Assembly (NCBI GenBank): GCA_019359245.1 | Contig: JAHHHR010000004.1 | Span: 186,001 to 250,000, forward strand | Origin: Nostoc desertorum CM1-VF14 | GTDB lineage: Bacteria; Cyanobacteriota; Cyanobacteriia; Cyanobacteriales; Nostocaceae | Direction of reading: 5' to 3' | DNA length: 64,000 nucleotides | Shown: positions 36,549 to 47,363 of the stretch, piece by piece | How positions within the stretch are numbered: position 1 is the first letter of the stretch | Layout of the letters: every line of letters begins with the position of its first letter | Made by a program: the position numbers and the translations under genes | The notes under the pieces: generated by a model | What the model saw: only the letters and a program-made list of their open reading frames with translations | Database searches by the model: none | Told to the model about the DNA's origin: nothing

Positions 36549-38150
36549 ATGACAAACAAAACAGATCGAATCATCATTTTTGATACTACACTGCGAGATG
36601 GAGAGCAGTGTCCGGGAGCAACTCTGAATATAGATGAAAAGCTAGTTATTGCCAAGCAACTGGCGCGTCTGGGTGTGGATATAATTGAGGCAGGCTTTGC
36701 CTTTGCGAGTCCCGGAGATTTTGAAGCAGTCAGCAAGATTGCCAAAATTGTGGGGACAGAAAATGGCCCGGTAATTTGCAGTTTGGCAAGAGCGATTAAA
36801 GCAGATATTGAAGCAGCCGCAGAAGCATTAAAACCAGCAGTTAACGCCAGAATTCACACATTTATTTCGACTTCTGATATACATTTAGAGTATCAGTTGC
36901 GGAAGTCACGGGCAGAAGTGCTAGCGATCGCCGAAGAAATGGTAGCTTATGCCAAGTCCTTCGTGACAGATGTAGAATTTTCGCCGATGGATGCGGCTCG
37001 TTCCGATCCAGAATTTCTTTACCAAGTGTTAGAGCGAACGATCGCAGCTGGTGCAACAACAGTTAACATTCCTGATACAGTTGGTTACACAACCCCTAGC
37101 GAGTTTGGGGCAATAATTAAGGGGATTATCGAAAATGTCCCCAACATCGACCAAGCGATTATTTCTGTTCACGGTCATAATGATTTAGGCTTGGCAGTTG
37201 CTAACTTCTTAGAAGCTGTCAAAAATGGCGCACGGCAACTAGAATGTACCATCAATGGCATTGGTGAACGCGCCGGAAATGCATCACTAGAAGAATTGGT
37301 GATGGCGCTGCATGTGCGACGGCAATATTTTAATCCTTATTTGGGTAGACCAGAAGAATCTCAAGAGTCCCTGACAAATATCGACACCCGGCAAATTTAC
37401 AAAACCTCACGCTTAGTTTCCAATTTGACGGGAATGTTGGTACAACCAAATAAAGCGATCGTCGGGGCAAATGCCTTTGCTCATGAGTCTGGGATTCACC
37501 AAGATGGTGTGCTAAAAAATAAGCTCACCTACGAAATTATGGATGCTCAATTGATTGGCTTGACAGACAATCAAATAGTTTTGGGCAAACATTCAGGCAG
37601 AAATGCTTTTCGCACCCGCTTGAAAGAATTGGGCTTTGAACTGTCAGATACTGAGCTAAATAAAGCATTTGTCAGATTCAAAGAGGTAGCAGATAAAAAG
37701 AAAGATATTTCTGATTGGGATTTGGAAGCGATCGTTAACGATGAAATCCAACAAGCGCCCGATTTGTTCCGAGTAGAGTTGGTGCAAGTTTCCTGTGGTA
37801 GCAACGCCCGCCCCACTGCTACAGTCACCCTCCGCACCCCAGAAGGAGAAGAATTAACCGATGCTGCGATCGGTACTGGGCCAGTAGATGCAGTTTACAA
37901 AGCCATCAACCGTGTAGTGAACGTGCCTAACGAATTGATTGAGTTTTCTGTGCAGTCAGTGACAGCTGGTATTGATGCTATTGGAGAAGTAACGATTCGT
38001 TTACGTTATGAATCTAAAGTATTTTCTGGTCATGCAGCGAACACAGATATCATCGTGGCATCCGCACAAGCTTATGTAAATGCGTTGAATAGGTTGTATG
38101 CATCTTTGCGAACTCAAGAAAAGCAAGAAGTATCTACACAGAAAGTCTGA
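36549..38150 (+). CDS. leuA: 2-isopropylmalate synthase
   Basis: 533 residues. Catalyses the condensation of acetyl-CoA and 2-ketoisovalerate, the committed step of leucine synthesis. The TIM barrel carries [14 protein letters not shown], metal ligands in [14 protein letters not shown] and [28 protein letters not shown]; the C-terminal LeuA dimer domain (about 400-515) gives leucine feedback inhibition. Typical length. A strong palindrome follows. Confidence 0.96.
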   Translation: MTNKTDRIIIFDTTLRDGEQCPGATLNIDEKLVIAKQLARLGVDIIEAGFAFASPGDFEAVSKIAKIVGTENGPVICSLARAIKADIEAAAEALKPAVNARIHTFISTSDIHLEYQLRKSRAEVLAIAEEMVAYAKSFVTDVEFSPMDAARSDPEFLYQVLERTIAAGATTVNIPDTVGYTTPSEFGAIIKGIIENVPNIDQAIISVHGHNDLGLAVANFLEAVKNGARQLECTINGIGERAGNASLEELVMALHVRRQYFNPYLGRPEESQESLTNIDTRQIYKTSRLVSNLTGMLVQPNKAIVGANAFAHESGIHQDGVLKNKLTYEIMDAQLIGLTDNQIVLGKHSGRNAFRTRLKELGFELSDTELNKAFVRFKEVADKKKDISDWDLEAIVNDEIQQAPDLFRVELVQVSCGSNARPTATVTLRTPEGEELTDAAIGTGPVDAVYKAINRVVNVPNELIEFSVQSVTAGIDAIGEVTIRLRYESKVFSGHAANTDIIVASAQAYVNALNRLYASLRTQEKQEVSTQKV

Positions 38151-38213
38151 GAATCTATCTGTTAAACTGCCCATAATAAAAGCACCGCACCTTGTTTTTA
38201 GCATCAGCTAAAA

Positions 38214-38241
38214 AACTCCTCCCCTAATTAGGGGAGGAGTT
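38214..38241. terminator. Perfect 14-bp palindrome after leuA
   Basis: AACTCCTCCCCTAA followed immediately by its exact complement TTAGGGGAGGAGTT. The stem is preceded by an A run and lies 63 bp after the leuA stop and 32 bp before the next ATG. Without a T tail on the plus strand it is a weak classical terminator, but it could be a dispersed repeat. Confidence 0.55.
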
Positions 38242-38273
38242 AGGTGTGAGTTCCGAAAATTTGTTGGAAAATT

Positions 38274-38753
38274 ATGCTGAGTGAAAAACATATCACTATC
38301 AGAGAAGCCACCACCGAAGAAGACTCACTGATTGCAAAACACTCCTACCAAATGTGGCTAGATATTGGTGTTCATGAGAGTAATATCCAACTTAATTGGC
38401 AAAATATTACCCTCCAATTCATAGAAGAGGCGCGTCAGGATTTGTTTTACAAGGCTTTTATTGCAGAGGTTGATAATACAGTTGTGGGTTCTGCAAGCTG
38501 TCAACTCTTTGCAGGTTTGTACCCGAATGTTTTCAAAGATGAATACCGCAAATTTGGATATATTTGGGGCGTTTACGTTGAACAATCTTACCGCAGACAA
38601 GGCATTGCTAAATGCCTAACTAATAGAGCAATTGAATATTTAAAAGTGATTGGTTGTACGCGAGTGCTTCTTAATGCCTCACCATTGGGTAAACCAGTTT
38701 ACTCCAGCATCGGTTTCTCTGAAGGGAATATAATGCAATTAGATTTAATTTAA
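38274..38753 (+). CDS. GNAT family N-acetyltransferase
   Basis: 159 residues. ITIREATTEEDSLIAKH starts the fold, IWGVYVEQSYRRQGIAKCLT is motif A with the Q-G-I-A loop that binds acetyl-CoA, and VLLNASPLGKPVYSSIGF closes it. Substrate unknown. It is 47 bp upstream of the dapF-like gene on the same strand and may be co-transcribed with it. Confidence 0.88.
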   Translation: MLSEKHITIREATTEEDSLIAKHSYQMWLDIGVHESNIQLNWQNITLQFIEEARQDLFYKAFIAEVDNTVVGSASCQLFAGLYPNVFKDEYRKFGYIWGVYVEQSYRRQGIAKCLTNRAIEYLKVIGCTRVLLNASPLGKPVYSSIGFSEGNIMQLDLI

Positions 38754-38800
38754 GTACAGCATTTTTTTGCCTTGTAGTGGTGTGTGATCAACCTAAATTG

Positions 38801-39640
38801 ATGAAGTTCTACAAATATCATGCTCTTGGCAACGACTATCTAGTTATTAACCCCCAGGATTTATTATTTCCACTTACCTCTGAAAAAATTAAAACAATTT
38901 GCCATCGAAATTTTGGAATTGGCTCAGATGGTATATTGTTGGGGCCATTAACATCTAAAACAGCCCAATTTGCATTACGCATCTTCAATCCAGACGGAAG
39001 TGAGGCAGAAAAGAGTGGTAATGGACTGCGGATTTTTTCTCGCTACCTCTGGGATAGAGGTCTTGTAAGCGAAGAGTCATTCTCAATTGAAACTGTAGGC
39101 GGATTGGTTCAATCAGTCATCCAAGATGCAGGGAAAACAGTTCGGGTAGAGATGGGAAAAGTTAGCTTTTGGAGTAATGATATCCCAGTAGTTGGTGATG
39201 GCAGAGAAGTAATTGAAGAAAAAATCAATCTTAGCGATGAAACTTTTACCTTTTGTGCCGCGACTATTGGCAATCCCCACTGTGTAATTCCTTTAGCTGA
39301 AGTCAAGCCCGCCATTGCCAAACAGTATGGGCCAATATTAGAGGTTCATCCCCTTTTTCCAAATCGTACTAATGTTCAATTCATGAAAGTCTTGAACCGA
39401 AATACCATCCAAATTGAAATTTGGGAAAGGGGCGCTGGCTACACTTTAGCTTCAGGTAGTAGCAGCAGTGCAGCCGCGGCTGTTGCACATAAACTTGGTT
39501 TGTGCGATTCCTCTATTACTGTGCAAATGCCTGGTGGAGAAATTTTGATCCAAATCAACAATGATTTTACGATTTCTATGACGGGTTCTGTAACAAAGGT
39601 TGCTGAAGGTGAATTATCAGCAGAATTGTTTGTAGACTAG
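38801..39640 (+). CDS. DapF-fold protein lacking both catalytic cysteines
   Basis: 279 residues, full length for diaminopimelate epimerase: FYKYHALGNDYLVI, GIGSDGILL, FNPDGSEAEKSGNGLR, IGNPHCVIPL, RTNVQFM and ERGAGYTLASGSSSSAAAAV are in family order. In DapF the two-base racemisation uses Cys in C-G-N-G and in A-C-G-S-G. Here these are Ser72 and Ser218. The substrate carboxylate-binding Asn and Gly-Ser residues remain. It is therefore likely a paralogue with changed chemistry rather than the housekeeping DapF. ATG 38801 is preferred over GTG 38777. Confidence 0.9.
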   Translation: MKFYKYHALGNDYLVINPQDLLFPLTSEKIKTICHRNFGIGSDGILLGPLTSKTAQFALRIFNPDGSEAEKSGNGLRIFSRYLWDRGLVSEESFSIETVGGLVQSVIQDAGKTVRVEMGKVSFWSNDIPVVGDGREVIEEKINLSDETFTFCAATIGNPHCVIPLAEVKPAIAKQYGPILEVHPLFPNRTNVQFMKVLNRNTIQIEIWERGAGYTLASGSSSSAAAAVAHKLGLCDSSITVQMPGGEILIQINNDFTISMTGSVTKVAEGELSAELFVD

Positions 39641-39905
39641 CGATCGCAATCACAAGTAACCCCAAGACTCTGTACGTCCCTAGACTAGGAAACGCTATAA
39701 ACCAAATCCTCAATGGCAAGTCTTTGGAGTAGGCGAGACACTGGCTGTCTTCACTGAACCCCATGCTTATGTTTAACAAGATGAGTATTCTTCACGACTC
39801 ATTCAGGATTGCGACATCATCGATTGAATACATTGCTGCAATCGACTTGCTTAATTCGTTGCATCTCAGTACAGTAAAATCAAAAACAGTTTCAAGGTCA
39901 TAAAA

Positions 39906-40652
39906 ATGACGACTCAAAAAAGGATTGCTGTGGTAACAGGCAGTAATCGAGGGCTAGGCTATGCTATTTCCCGTCAATTATCCCAAATTGGCAACCGCGT
40001 AATTCTGACGAGTCGTAATGAAACAGATGGTCTTGCTGCTAAACAGCAGCTTACCAATCAAGGGCTTGATGTTGACTATCGCACGCTGGATGTCACCAAT
40101 GATGGAAGTGTGCAACAGTTTACAGAGTGGTTGCGTGAAACTTACGGTAAGGTAGATATTCTGGTCAATAATGCAGGCGTAAATCCCACAACTAAGCCGG
40201 AGGAGTCCAGCTTACTAACTGTGCAACTGGAAACGATGCGATCGACATTTGAAACCAATGTTCTAGCGGTACTCAAAATTTCTCAAGCATTAATTCCGTT
40301 GATGAAGGCGCAAAACTACGGTTGCATTGTCAATATCTCTACGGAAATGGCTTCTCTGGTATCAGTTCCCACTGATTACTACCCTTTAGCGCCTTCTTAT
40401 CGACTCTCAAAGGTAGGAGTAAATGGACTAACCGTACTTCTCGCCAAGGAACTCCAAGATACTAATATTCTCGTAAATGCCTATTCTCCAGGTTGGATGA
40501 AGACAGATATGGGGGGAGATGATGCCCCGTTCACGGCAGAAGAAGGAGCCGAAACTGCTGTCTATTTAGCATCACTTCCCGATGGAGGAGCGCAAGGACT
40601 GTTTTTTGCAGAGATGCGAAAGTTTGGTGGCCCTATTCAATTACAATGGTAG
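39906..40652 (+). CDS. SDR family oxidoreductase (carbonyl-reductase-like)
   Basis: 248 residues, classical short-chain dehydrogenase: TGSNRGLGYAI cofactor loop, NNAGV, ISTEMAS catalytic Ser region, YRLSKVGVN with the catalytic Tyr-x-x-x-Lys (YxxxK read as Y-R-L-S-K), SPGWMKTDMGG. Arg after the second strand (TSRNE) suggests NADPH. It resembles carbonyl reductases. It starts a same-strand set with the SMP-30 gene (6-bp gap) and the ABM gene. Confidence 0.9.
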   Translation: MTTQKRIAVVTGSNRGLGYAISRQLSQIGNRVILTSRNETDGLAAKQQLTNQGLDVDYRTLDVTNDGSVQQFTEWLRETYGKVDILVNNAGVNPTTKPEESSLLTVQLETMRSTFETNVLAVLKISQALIPLMKAQNYGCIVNISTEMASLVSVPTDYYPLAPSYRLSKVGVNGLTVLLAKELQDTNILVNAYSPGWMKTDMGGDDAPFTAEEGAETAVYLASLPDGGAQGLFFAEMRKFGGPIQLQW

Positions 40653-41576
<924 letters not shown>

Positions 41577-41640
41577 GAATGACTCAACCATGCTACGGTT
41601 ACAAAAACTTCCAACTATTAACTTCATGGTGACATAACTG

Positions 41641-42207
41641 ATGGGGATGGAACAGGACGATCAATTTGTAACCGTGGTCATTACACAAGTTGTAAAGCCA
41701 GGATGCGAAAGCGCTTACGAGGCTTGGTTGAAAGATATTACCAGAGTTGCCAGAACCTATATAGGTCATCTGGGAACAAACGTGATTCGTCCCCAACTTG
41801 GAGTGCGAAATGAATATGTGATCATCTTCCGGTTTGATGGTTATGAAAATTTAAAGGTGTGGATGACATCGCGCGATCGCGAATATTGGCTCAATCAAGG
41901 TAAGCATTTGGTGGAATCCGATCCTGATGTTCAACAAATCTGTGGATTAGAAGCTTGGTTTTCTCTTCCCGGTCAACCACTGAAAACTCCACCACGCTAT
42001 AAAACAGCATTGCTAACTTGGGGAACTGTATTTGTGTTGATTAATTTGTTGAATACATTTATAACGCCCCTGCTTCGCGGCTTACCTCCCTTAATTATTT
42101 CGTTGATCATTACCATTACTATGGTTTTGTTATTAACTTATGTTGTCATGCCTAGAGTTAGCCGTTTATTTAGTTCTTGGCTATATCCTAAATTACGAAA
42201 AGTTTAG
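41641..42207 (+). CDS. ABM-domain protein with two membrane helices
   Basis: 188 residues. An antibiotic-biosynthesis-monooxygenase (ABM) fold occupies about 8-105 (VVITQVVKPGCESAYEAWL, YVIIFRFDGYENLKVWM), followed by two transmembrane segments (about 125-145 and 150-170; LLTWGTVFVLINLLNTFI and LIISLIITITMVLLLTYVV). This ABM-plus-TM layout is a known bacterial family of unknown function. It may start at 41641 ATG or 41647 ATG. Probably in the SDR/SMP-30 set, 64 bp downstream. Confidence 0.83.
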   Translation: MGMEQDDQFVTVVITQVVKPGCESAYEAWLKDITRVARTYIGHLGTNVIRPQLGVRNEYVIIFRFDGYENLKVWMTSRDREYWLNQGKHLVESDPDVQQICGLEAWFSLPGQPLKTPPRYKTALLTWGTVFVLINLLNTFITPLLRGLPPLIISLIITITMVLLLTYVVMPRVSRLFSSWLYPKLRKV

Positions 42208-42319
42208 CACCTGATCGCCCTTCCAAAAAGCCAAAATGTTAGGGGTAGTTATCTAACCACCCCTTTATTGCCCTAATAATTTAGAATTTACTTGCAGACC
42301 CCTTAATAGGGAGTTAATT

Positions 42320-43933
42320 TTACTCAGAAATGTTAATTGAACTCTCAACTTGAGAATTAGCCAATGTTGGTGCAGATAAAATTCGCGAGTACAAACTTGA
42401 CGGTTGCTGATGAGCAACGACTGGTAGAACTTCACGAGCATGGGCGGCTAATTCTACTGCCTTCACATCATAAGTCTGCGTTGCCAATTTGGGATAAAAC
42501 CCGATACCAATGATTGGCAGCAGCAAACAAGCGGTAATAAATATTTCGCGGGGTTTGACATCAGATATTACAGCATCCAAGTGCAACTCTTTACTTTGCT
42601 CACCGTAGAACACTTGACGCAGCATCGACAGTAAATAAATAGGTGTCAAAATCACGCCAACGGCTGACAGCAACACAACTACAACCTTGAAGCTGGAACT
42701 GTAAACATCACTGGTGGCGATACCGAGAAATACCATCAACTCACCCACAAAACCACTCATTCCTGGTAAGGCGAGAGAAGCCATTGAACCAATGGTAAAC
42801 AGAGCAAAGGTTTTGGGCATTACCTTAGCCATTCCGCCCATTTTATCCATCATCAAGGTGTGGGTGCGATCGTAAGTCACGCCAGACAAAAAGAACAAGC
42901 TAGCAGCAATCAAGCCGTGGGAAACCATCTGTAACACTGCGCCACTTATGCCCAGTTCTGTGTAGGAGGCAATCCCAATCAGCACAAACCCCATGTGGGC
43001 TATTGAAGAGTAAGCCAAGCGGCGTTTGAGATTGGTTTGGGCAAAGGCACAGCAAGCACCATAGACAATGTTAACCACACCCAAAATTGCCAGCACTGGG
43101 GCAAAAGTCACATGGGCATTGGGCAACATTTCTACATTGAAGCGGATGAGAGCATAACCACCCATTTTTAACAACACACCAGCCAAAATCATTGAGCCGG
43201 GTGCTGATGCTTCACCGTGAGCATCAGGTAGCCAAGTGTGTAAAGGGAAAATTGGTAACTTCACACCGAAGGCAATTAAGAAACCTGCATAAACCAACAA
43301 TTCCAAGGTTTTGGGGTATTCTTTCATTCCCAGAGTCGCCATGTCAAAGGTGACGGTATCTCCAGAGAATGCCATTGCAAAACCGGCAATCAAGATAAAT
43401 ATTGATGCGGCGGCGGTGTAGAGAATGAACTTGGTAGCGGCATAACGGCGGTTTTGTCCTCCCCAAATGGAAATCAGCAGGTAAACCGGCACTAACTCGA
43501 TTTCCCACATTAGGAAGAACAGCAGCAAATCTTGGGCGACAAATACGCCAAGTTGGGCGCTGTACATCGCTAACATCAAACCATAAAATAATCGCGGCTT
43601 GGTGGTAACTTTCCAAGCCGCGAATATTGCGAGGGTATTTATTAAGCCTGTCAGAAGCAGCAAGGGCATCGATAAACCATCAACCCCCACAGCCCAATGC
43701 AAACCCAACTGCGGTATCCAAGGATAGTTTTCTACAAATTGGAGTGTTGAACTCTGAAAGTCGTATTTATACCAAAAGGCATAAATCATCAGTGCAAAGT
43801 CGGCGATCGCAACTCCCAGACCATACCACCGGACAGTTCTACCTTCTTTGTCTGGGATTAGGGGAATGGCTAAGGTAGCCACCAAGGGTAAGAGGATTAT
43901 GGCTGTTAGCCAGGGAAATTCAATAGCATTCAT
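42320..43933 (-). CDS. ndhD: NAD(P)H-quinone oxidoreductase subunit 4 (NdhD), paralogue 1
   Basis: About 537 residues, a proton-pumping membrane subunit of the NDH-1 complex in thylakoids. Fourteen or so hydrophobic helices are seen; [19 protein letters not shown] carries the conserved glutamate, [20 protein letters not shown] carries the lysine and the LHTWLPDAH signature. ATG 43933 (NAIEFPWLT) is preferred over TTG 43945. Several NdhD paralogues define NDH-1 forms for respiration or carbon uptake; the FPWLT start resembles the NdhD1/D2 class, which I state as inference. No ndhF neighbour is present. Confidence 0.92.
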   Translation of the reverse strand: MNAIEFPWLTAIILLPLVATLAIPLIPDKEGRTVRWYGLGVAIADFALMIYAFWYKYDFQSSTLQFVENYPWIPQLGLHWAVGVDGLSMPLLLLTGLINTLAIFAAWKVTTKPRLFYGLMLAMYSAQLGVFVAQDLLLFFLMWEIELVPVYLLISIWGGQNRRYAATKFILYTAAASIFILIAGFAMAFSGDTVTFDMATLGMKEYPKTLELLVYAGFLIAFGVKLPIFPLHTWLPDAHGEASAPGSMILAGVLLKMGGYALIRFNVEMLPNAHVTFAPVLAILGVVNIVYGACCAFAQTNLKRRLAYSSIAHMGFVLIGIASYTELGISGAVLQMVSHGLIAASLFFLSGVTYDRTHTLMMDKMGGMAKVMPKTFALFTIGSMASLALPGMSGFVGELMVFLGIATSDVYSSSFKVVVVLLSAVGVILTPIYLLSMLRQVFYGEQSKELHLDAVISDVKPREIFITACLLLPIIGIGFYPKLATQTYDVKAVELAAHAREVLPVVAHQQPSSLYSRILSAPTLANSQVESSINISE

Positions 43934-43981
43934 CACTTCTGACAATCGATTTGCCTTATCTCTTTGGTTTTCATTATATTA

Positions 43982-44101
43982 AGGAATCTATACTTTTGTA
44001 AATATTCTTTAACTATAGAATATTAAATTTTTGGCATAGACAGGAATATATACTCATCGAATGTCAAATTATCAGGATAAATAGGAATAAATACTTATCG
44101 T
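43982..44101 (+). promoter_or_regulatory. Three direct repeats upstream of ndhD paralogue 1
   Basis: AGGAATCTATACTTTTG (43982), AGGAATATATACTCATCG (44042) and AGGAATAAATACTTATCG (44083), all on the same strand, 60 and 41 bp apart. They sit in the promoter region of the minus-strand ndhD. A related motif precedes the other ndhD. The binding protein is unknown. The rest of 43934-44308 shows nothing else. Confidence 0.5.
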
Positions 44102-44308
44102 ATTTTGACGCTTCCATTCTAAATGTAAACTTTTGCAACGTCAACAAAAAACGGCAGCTAAAGCCACCGTTACAATACCGTCATATTTTCTAGCCCAATT
44201 GTCAGGGCTATTTAGTCTACGCTTCTAAGTTGAGTCATAGACCTAACCCCCAGCCCCTTCTCTTGGAGAGAGGTCAATGTGTTGCATACAAACGAAAAGG
44301 CTAAAGCA

Positions 44309-44818
44309 TTAAACAATCCGGTTAACAATTGTCCACACTTCCCCATCAGAGCGGACATAAGGGACGGAGATTGTCTTAAACCCAGTGATGAAGGGCTTGT
44401 AATAAATTCGCCAATACATTGGACTCAATTCATTGGCACAACGTTTAAGGAGGCGGACTTCTACCGCCAGTTCACTTGCTAGCTGATTAATACGTTGAGC
44501 ATGAACCTGTGCCACTTCTTTGGCTTCTTCTAGCTCTTGCTGTTGAATAAGTTCTTTTGATACAACTTGCGATCGCACTAACTTACCTTGTTTTTGTTTT
44601 ATCTGGCCTTCCAAGGCTGCGATCGCTGCATCGATGCCCTGGAGTTCAACTGATAATTGGGCATTTTCCCTGGCTTGACGGCGATACGCTTCCACCATTG
44701 CTTGGGGTGAATCATTCTCGCCAGAGATTACATTATTAATGGTGAGTGCAGCGCGTTCTTCTAGGAGAATCTGAATTTGAGATTTAAGCGCCGCCATTTC
44801 AGCCTGAATTTGCTCCAT
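44309..44818 (-). CDS. Coiled-coil hypothetical protein
   Basis: 169 residues. Residues 1-40 and 60-125 are heptad-rich coiled coil (QIQAEMAALKSQIQILLEE, LQGIDAAIAALEGQIKQKQG, EEAKEVAQVHAQRINQLASE). The C-terminal 45 residues (MYWRIYYKPFITGFKTIS, VPYVRSDGEVWTIVNR) form a small aromatic-rich segment. I do not recognise the family. It lies 42 bp downstream of thrB on the same strand and may be in its transcript. Confidence 0.7.
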   Translation of the reverse strand: MEQIQAEMAALKSQIQILLEERAALTINNVISGENDSPQAMVEAYRRQARENAQLSVELQGIDAAIAALEGQIKQKQGKLVRSQVVSKELIQQQELEEAKEVAQVHAQRINQLASELAVEVRLLKRCANELSPMYWRIYYKPFITGFKTISVPYVRSDGEVWTIVNRIV

Positions 44819-44860
44819 AAATCGAGTCTTAAGTGCTGAGTAAAATAGTTATCTGATTTT

Positions 44861-45775
44861 TTAAAAGCTTTTTGCGCCTTGGGTATCGAGAGAAAGCGAT
44901 CGCACCTCGGCTGTAATTCCTTCTTCTTGCCAAGCAGCTAACATCGCCGCCTCCACAGCCTCTGAGTGTAACTTATCTGCCAAAGCTAAAAGTGTCGGCC
45001 CCGCACCACTAATTACCATACCATAAGCACCAGCACTAACGGCTGCTATGTTGAGAGCATCATAACCAGGAATCAAAGCTTTACGATAGGGTTGATGCAA
45101 TTTATCTTGCAAAGCTGTCTTTAACCATTGTCCGTTACCAGTTTCCAAGCCGCGCAACAATAACCCCAAGTGTGCTGTATTAAAAATCGCATCGGCGCGA
45201 CTCACTTCAGTTGGGAGAACGCGCCGCGCCTCGGAAGTGGAAAGTTCAAAATTAGGAATAGCTATAACTGGTACAACATCTTTATGCCAGGGAACATCAC
45301 AAATTTCCCAAGCTGTACCGGTGGTAGCAGCAAGACGACATCCTCCTAACAAAGCTGGAACTACATTATCAGGATGTCCTTCCATTGCGATCGCTAACTC
45401 CATCACCTGCGACTGAGAAAGAGTAGCACCCTCAAGTTGATTAGCCGCCACCAAGCCACCAACAATTGCTGTCGCCGAACTACCCAAACCCCTCGCCAGT
45501 GGGACACCTAACTTAATCTCTATTTTCACAGTCGGCGGTGTTTGCTCTATATATTGATAGAACTTGACAAACGCTTGGTAGAGGAGATTGCTTTCATCGG
45601 TTTGGACTCGTTCAGCTTCTGTACCGGTGACATGAATAGTTAACCCACCTTCTTCTAGGCGAGTGAACTTGAACTCGTTGTACAACTTTAAAGCTGCACC
45701 GATGCAATCAAAACCAGGCCCCAAATTCGCAGTTGTGGCGGGAACGGTAACGGTGATGGTAGAAACAACAGACAT
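44861..45775 (-). CDS. thrB: Homoserine kinase
   Basis: About 304 residues, GHMP kinase family. It phosphorylates homoserine with ATP for threonine synthesis. Motifs: VPATTANLGPGFDCIG (motif 1), PLARGLGSSATAIVGG (ATP-binding motif 2) and MVISGAGPTLLAL (motif 3). ATG 45775 (SVVSTITVTVP) is preferred over TTG 45781. Confidence 0.95.
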   Translation of the reverse strand: MSVVSTITVTVPATTANLGPGFDCIGAALKLYNEFKFTRLEEGGLTIHVTGTEAERVQTDESNLLYQAFVKFYQYIEQTPPTVKIEIKLGVPLARGLGSSATAIVGGLVAANQLEGATLSQSQVMELAIAMEGHPDNVVPALLGGCRLAATTGTAWEICDVPWHKDVVPVIAIPNFELSTSEARRVLPTEVSRADAIFNTAHLGLLLRGLETGNGQWLKTALQDKLHQPYRKALIPGYDALNIAAVSAGAYGMVISGAGPTLLALADKLHSEAVEAAMLAAWQEEGITAEVRSLSLDTQGAKSF

Positions 45776-45818
45776 TGGCAAAACTCACTAATCATCAACC
45801 AGCATCTCACGTAATAGG

Positions 45819-45850
45819 AATTCGTAATTCGTAATTCGTAATTCGTAATT
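45819..45850. repeat. Heptamer tandem repeat AATTCGT
   Basis: Four perfect AATTCGT units plus AATT, just upstream of thrB. Another short tandem repeat of the type usual in Nostoc and Anabaena. Confidence 0.9.
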
Positions 45851-45924
45851 AAGAAAGTTGTATTTGCTGACAACCAATGCTGTGGTTTTTACAACTGCTT
45901 TTCCAATCGCTCTAAATATCGCTC

Positions 45925-45955
45925 TTGACTCTACCCTTACGGGATAGTGTTTAGT
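45925..45955 (+). promoter_or_regulatory. MerR-type promoter/operator of the VOC-merR operon
   Basis: TTGACT (-35, 45925-45930) and TTTAGT (-10, 45950-45955) are separated by 19 bp, the long spacer that MerR regulators correct by DNA twisting. The spacer holds a dyad ACTCTACCC-TTAC-GGGATAGTGT (45928-45950). It lies 32 bp before the VOC start. The merR gene in the same operon is the likely regulator. Confidence 0.8.
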
Positions 45956-45986
45956 TTAAAAAGCTAACGATATGAGGCAAAAAATT

Positions 45987-46400
45987 ATGAAATTGGGAGC
46001 TATCAATCACATAGCACTAACTGTATCCAATTTGAAGCGTTCTGAGGCTTTTTACAATACTCTACTTGGATTCTTAGGTTATGAACAAGGAGAAAAAACA
46101 GAGCATTTAATACTCTGGGCAAGCTTTAACGGTGTGATCACCATTTCCCTAGCAAATCCCCAATCGCTCAATAAAAATCACGATCGCTATTCTCCTGGAT
46201 TGCATCATCTAGCTTTTAGTGCAGATAGTCGAGAAGAAGTGGATCGGCTTTACCAAAATCTTATGGAGTGTGGAGTAGAGATTTTAGATCCTCCTGCTGA
46301 ATACGATTATTTGCCAGGTTACTACGCTTTCTACTTTTTAGATCCAGATGGCATTAAGCTCGAACTAACACACACTCCTAACTGGCCACCTGAGTTGTAG
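45987..46400 (+). CDS. VOC family (glyoxalase-like) protein
   Basis: About 137 residues. GAINHIALTVSNLKRSEAFY and FYFLDPDGIKLEL are the two halves of the vicinal-oxygen-chelate fold; metal ligands His (NHIAL), His (GLHHLAF) and Glu (KLEL) are present, so a metal-dependent lyase, dioxygenase or resistance role is possible. ATG 45987 is chosen because GAGG lies 8 nt upstream; ATG 45972 is the alternative. Nineteen bp before merR. Confidence 0.87.
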   Translation: MKLGAINHIALTVSNLKRSEAFYNTLLGFLGYEQGEKTEHLILWASFNGVITISLANPQSLNKNHDRYSPGLHHLAFSADSREEVDRLYQNLMECGVEILDPPAEYDYLPGYYAFYFLDPDGIKLELTHTPNWPPEL

Positions 46401-46419
46401 TCAGCAACGAGCAAGAAGA

Positions 46420-47232
46420 ATGCTAAAAATCGGCGACTTTTCCAAACTTAGCCTGGTGACTGTGAAAGCACTGCGCCTTTATGACCAACTAGGATTGCTT
46501 AAACCAGCCCACATAGACCATTTTACAGGTTATCGCTACTATTCGGCTAACCAATTACCAAGACTAAATCGCATATTAGCACTCAAAGACTTGGGTTTTT
46601 CTCTAGAGCAAATTGCCAAGTTACTAGAAGATAACCTGCCATCAGATCAAATTCGGGGAATGCTGCGACTAAAACAAGCAGAACTTCAACGGTTAGTTGA
46701 AGAGGAACACGCAAGGCTATTAAGAGTCGAAGTGCGACTCAAGCAAATTGAACAGGATGATAGTATGCCCAACTACGAAGTTGTTTTGAAAAAAGTTGAG
46801 CCGATCAAAGTAGTATCGATTAGAGAGATATTACCAGATTACCCAAGTGTCGGCAGTCTTTACGATGAGTTATTAGGATATCTCAAGCAGCAAGGAGCCA
46901 AAGAAGGAAGTTATTATGCGGGGATTTGGCACGATCCAGGATACAAAGAATCTGATGTCGATGGTGAAGCTGTGCTTTCAATTGAGAGTTCAGTACAAGG
47001 CAATGAACGAATAAAAGTATATGAATTACCAGGCTGGGAAACAATTGCTTGCTTAGTTCACAACGGCAGTTACAACACTATTAACCAAGCTTATGCTGCC
47101 CTAGTCTCTTGGATTGAAGCTAACGGCTATAAAATTATCGGCCCTAACCGTGAAGTTTATATAATTGGTGGCAACCAGCAAGATAATGATACGTATGTAA
47201 CGGAGGTGCAGTTTCCAGTTTCCAAAGCTTGA
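46420..47232 (+). CDS. MerR family regulator with GyrI-like effector domain
   Basis: 270 residues. The N-terminal winged HTH (IGDFSKLSLVTVKALRLYDQ, FTGYRYYSANQLPRL) is followed by a long coiled-coil dimer helix (about 70-115) and a C-terminal GyrI-like/BmrR-type ligand domain (about 125-270; VLKKVEPIKVVSIREIL, YELPGWETIACLVHNGSY, YIIGGN). The family activates transcription on binding hydrophobic or cationic compounds. It should control its own operon via the 45925 operator. Confidence 0.92.
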   Translation: MLKIGDFSKLSLVTVKALRLYDQLGLLKPAHIDHFTGYRYYSANQLPRLNRILALKDLGFSLEQIAKLLEDNLPSDQIRGMLRLKQAELQRLVEEEHARLLRVEVRLKQIEQDDSMPNYEVVLKKVEPIKVVSIREILPDYPSVGSLYDELLGYLKQQGAKEGSYYAGIWHDPGYKESDVDGEAVLSIESSVQGNERIKVYELPGWETIACLVHNGSYNTINQAYAALVSWIEANGYKIIGPNREVYIIGGNQQDNDTYVTEVQFPVSKA

Positions 47233-47363
47233 TGCATAAAATATTAATTTATGGCTTAGAGATAAACACGTGTATGAATAAGTGTTTATCTCTAGTCATA
47301 TTGCCATAAGTTCCTGAAGTTAGCGATCGCTCTTTTCCACAGAAGAAATAGCTTTTAAAAAGC

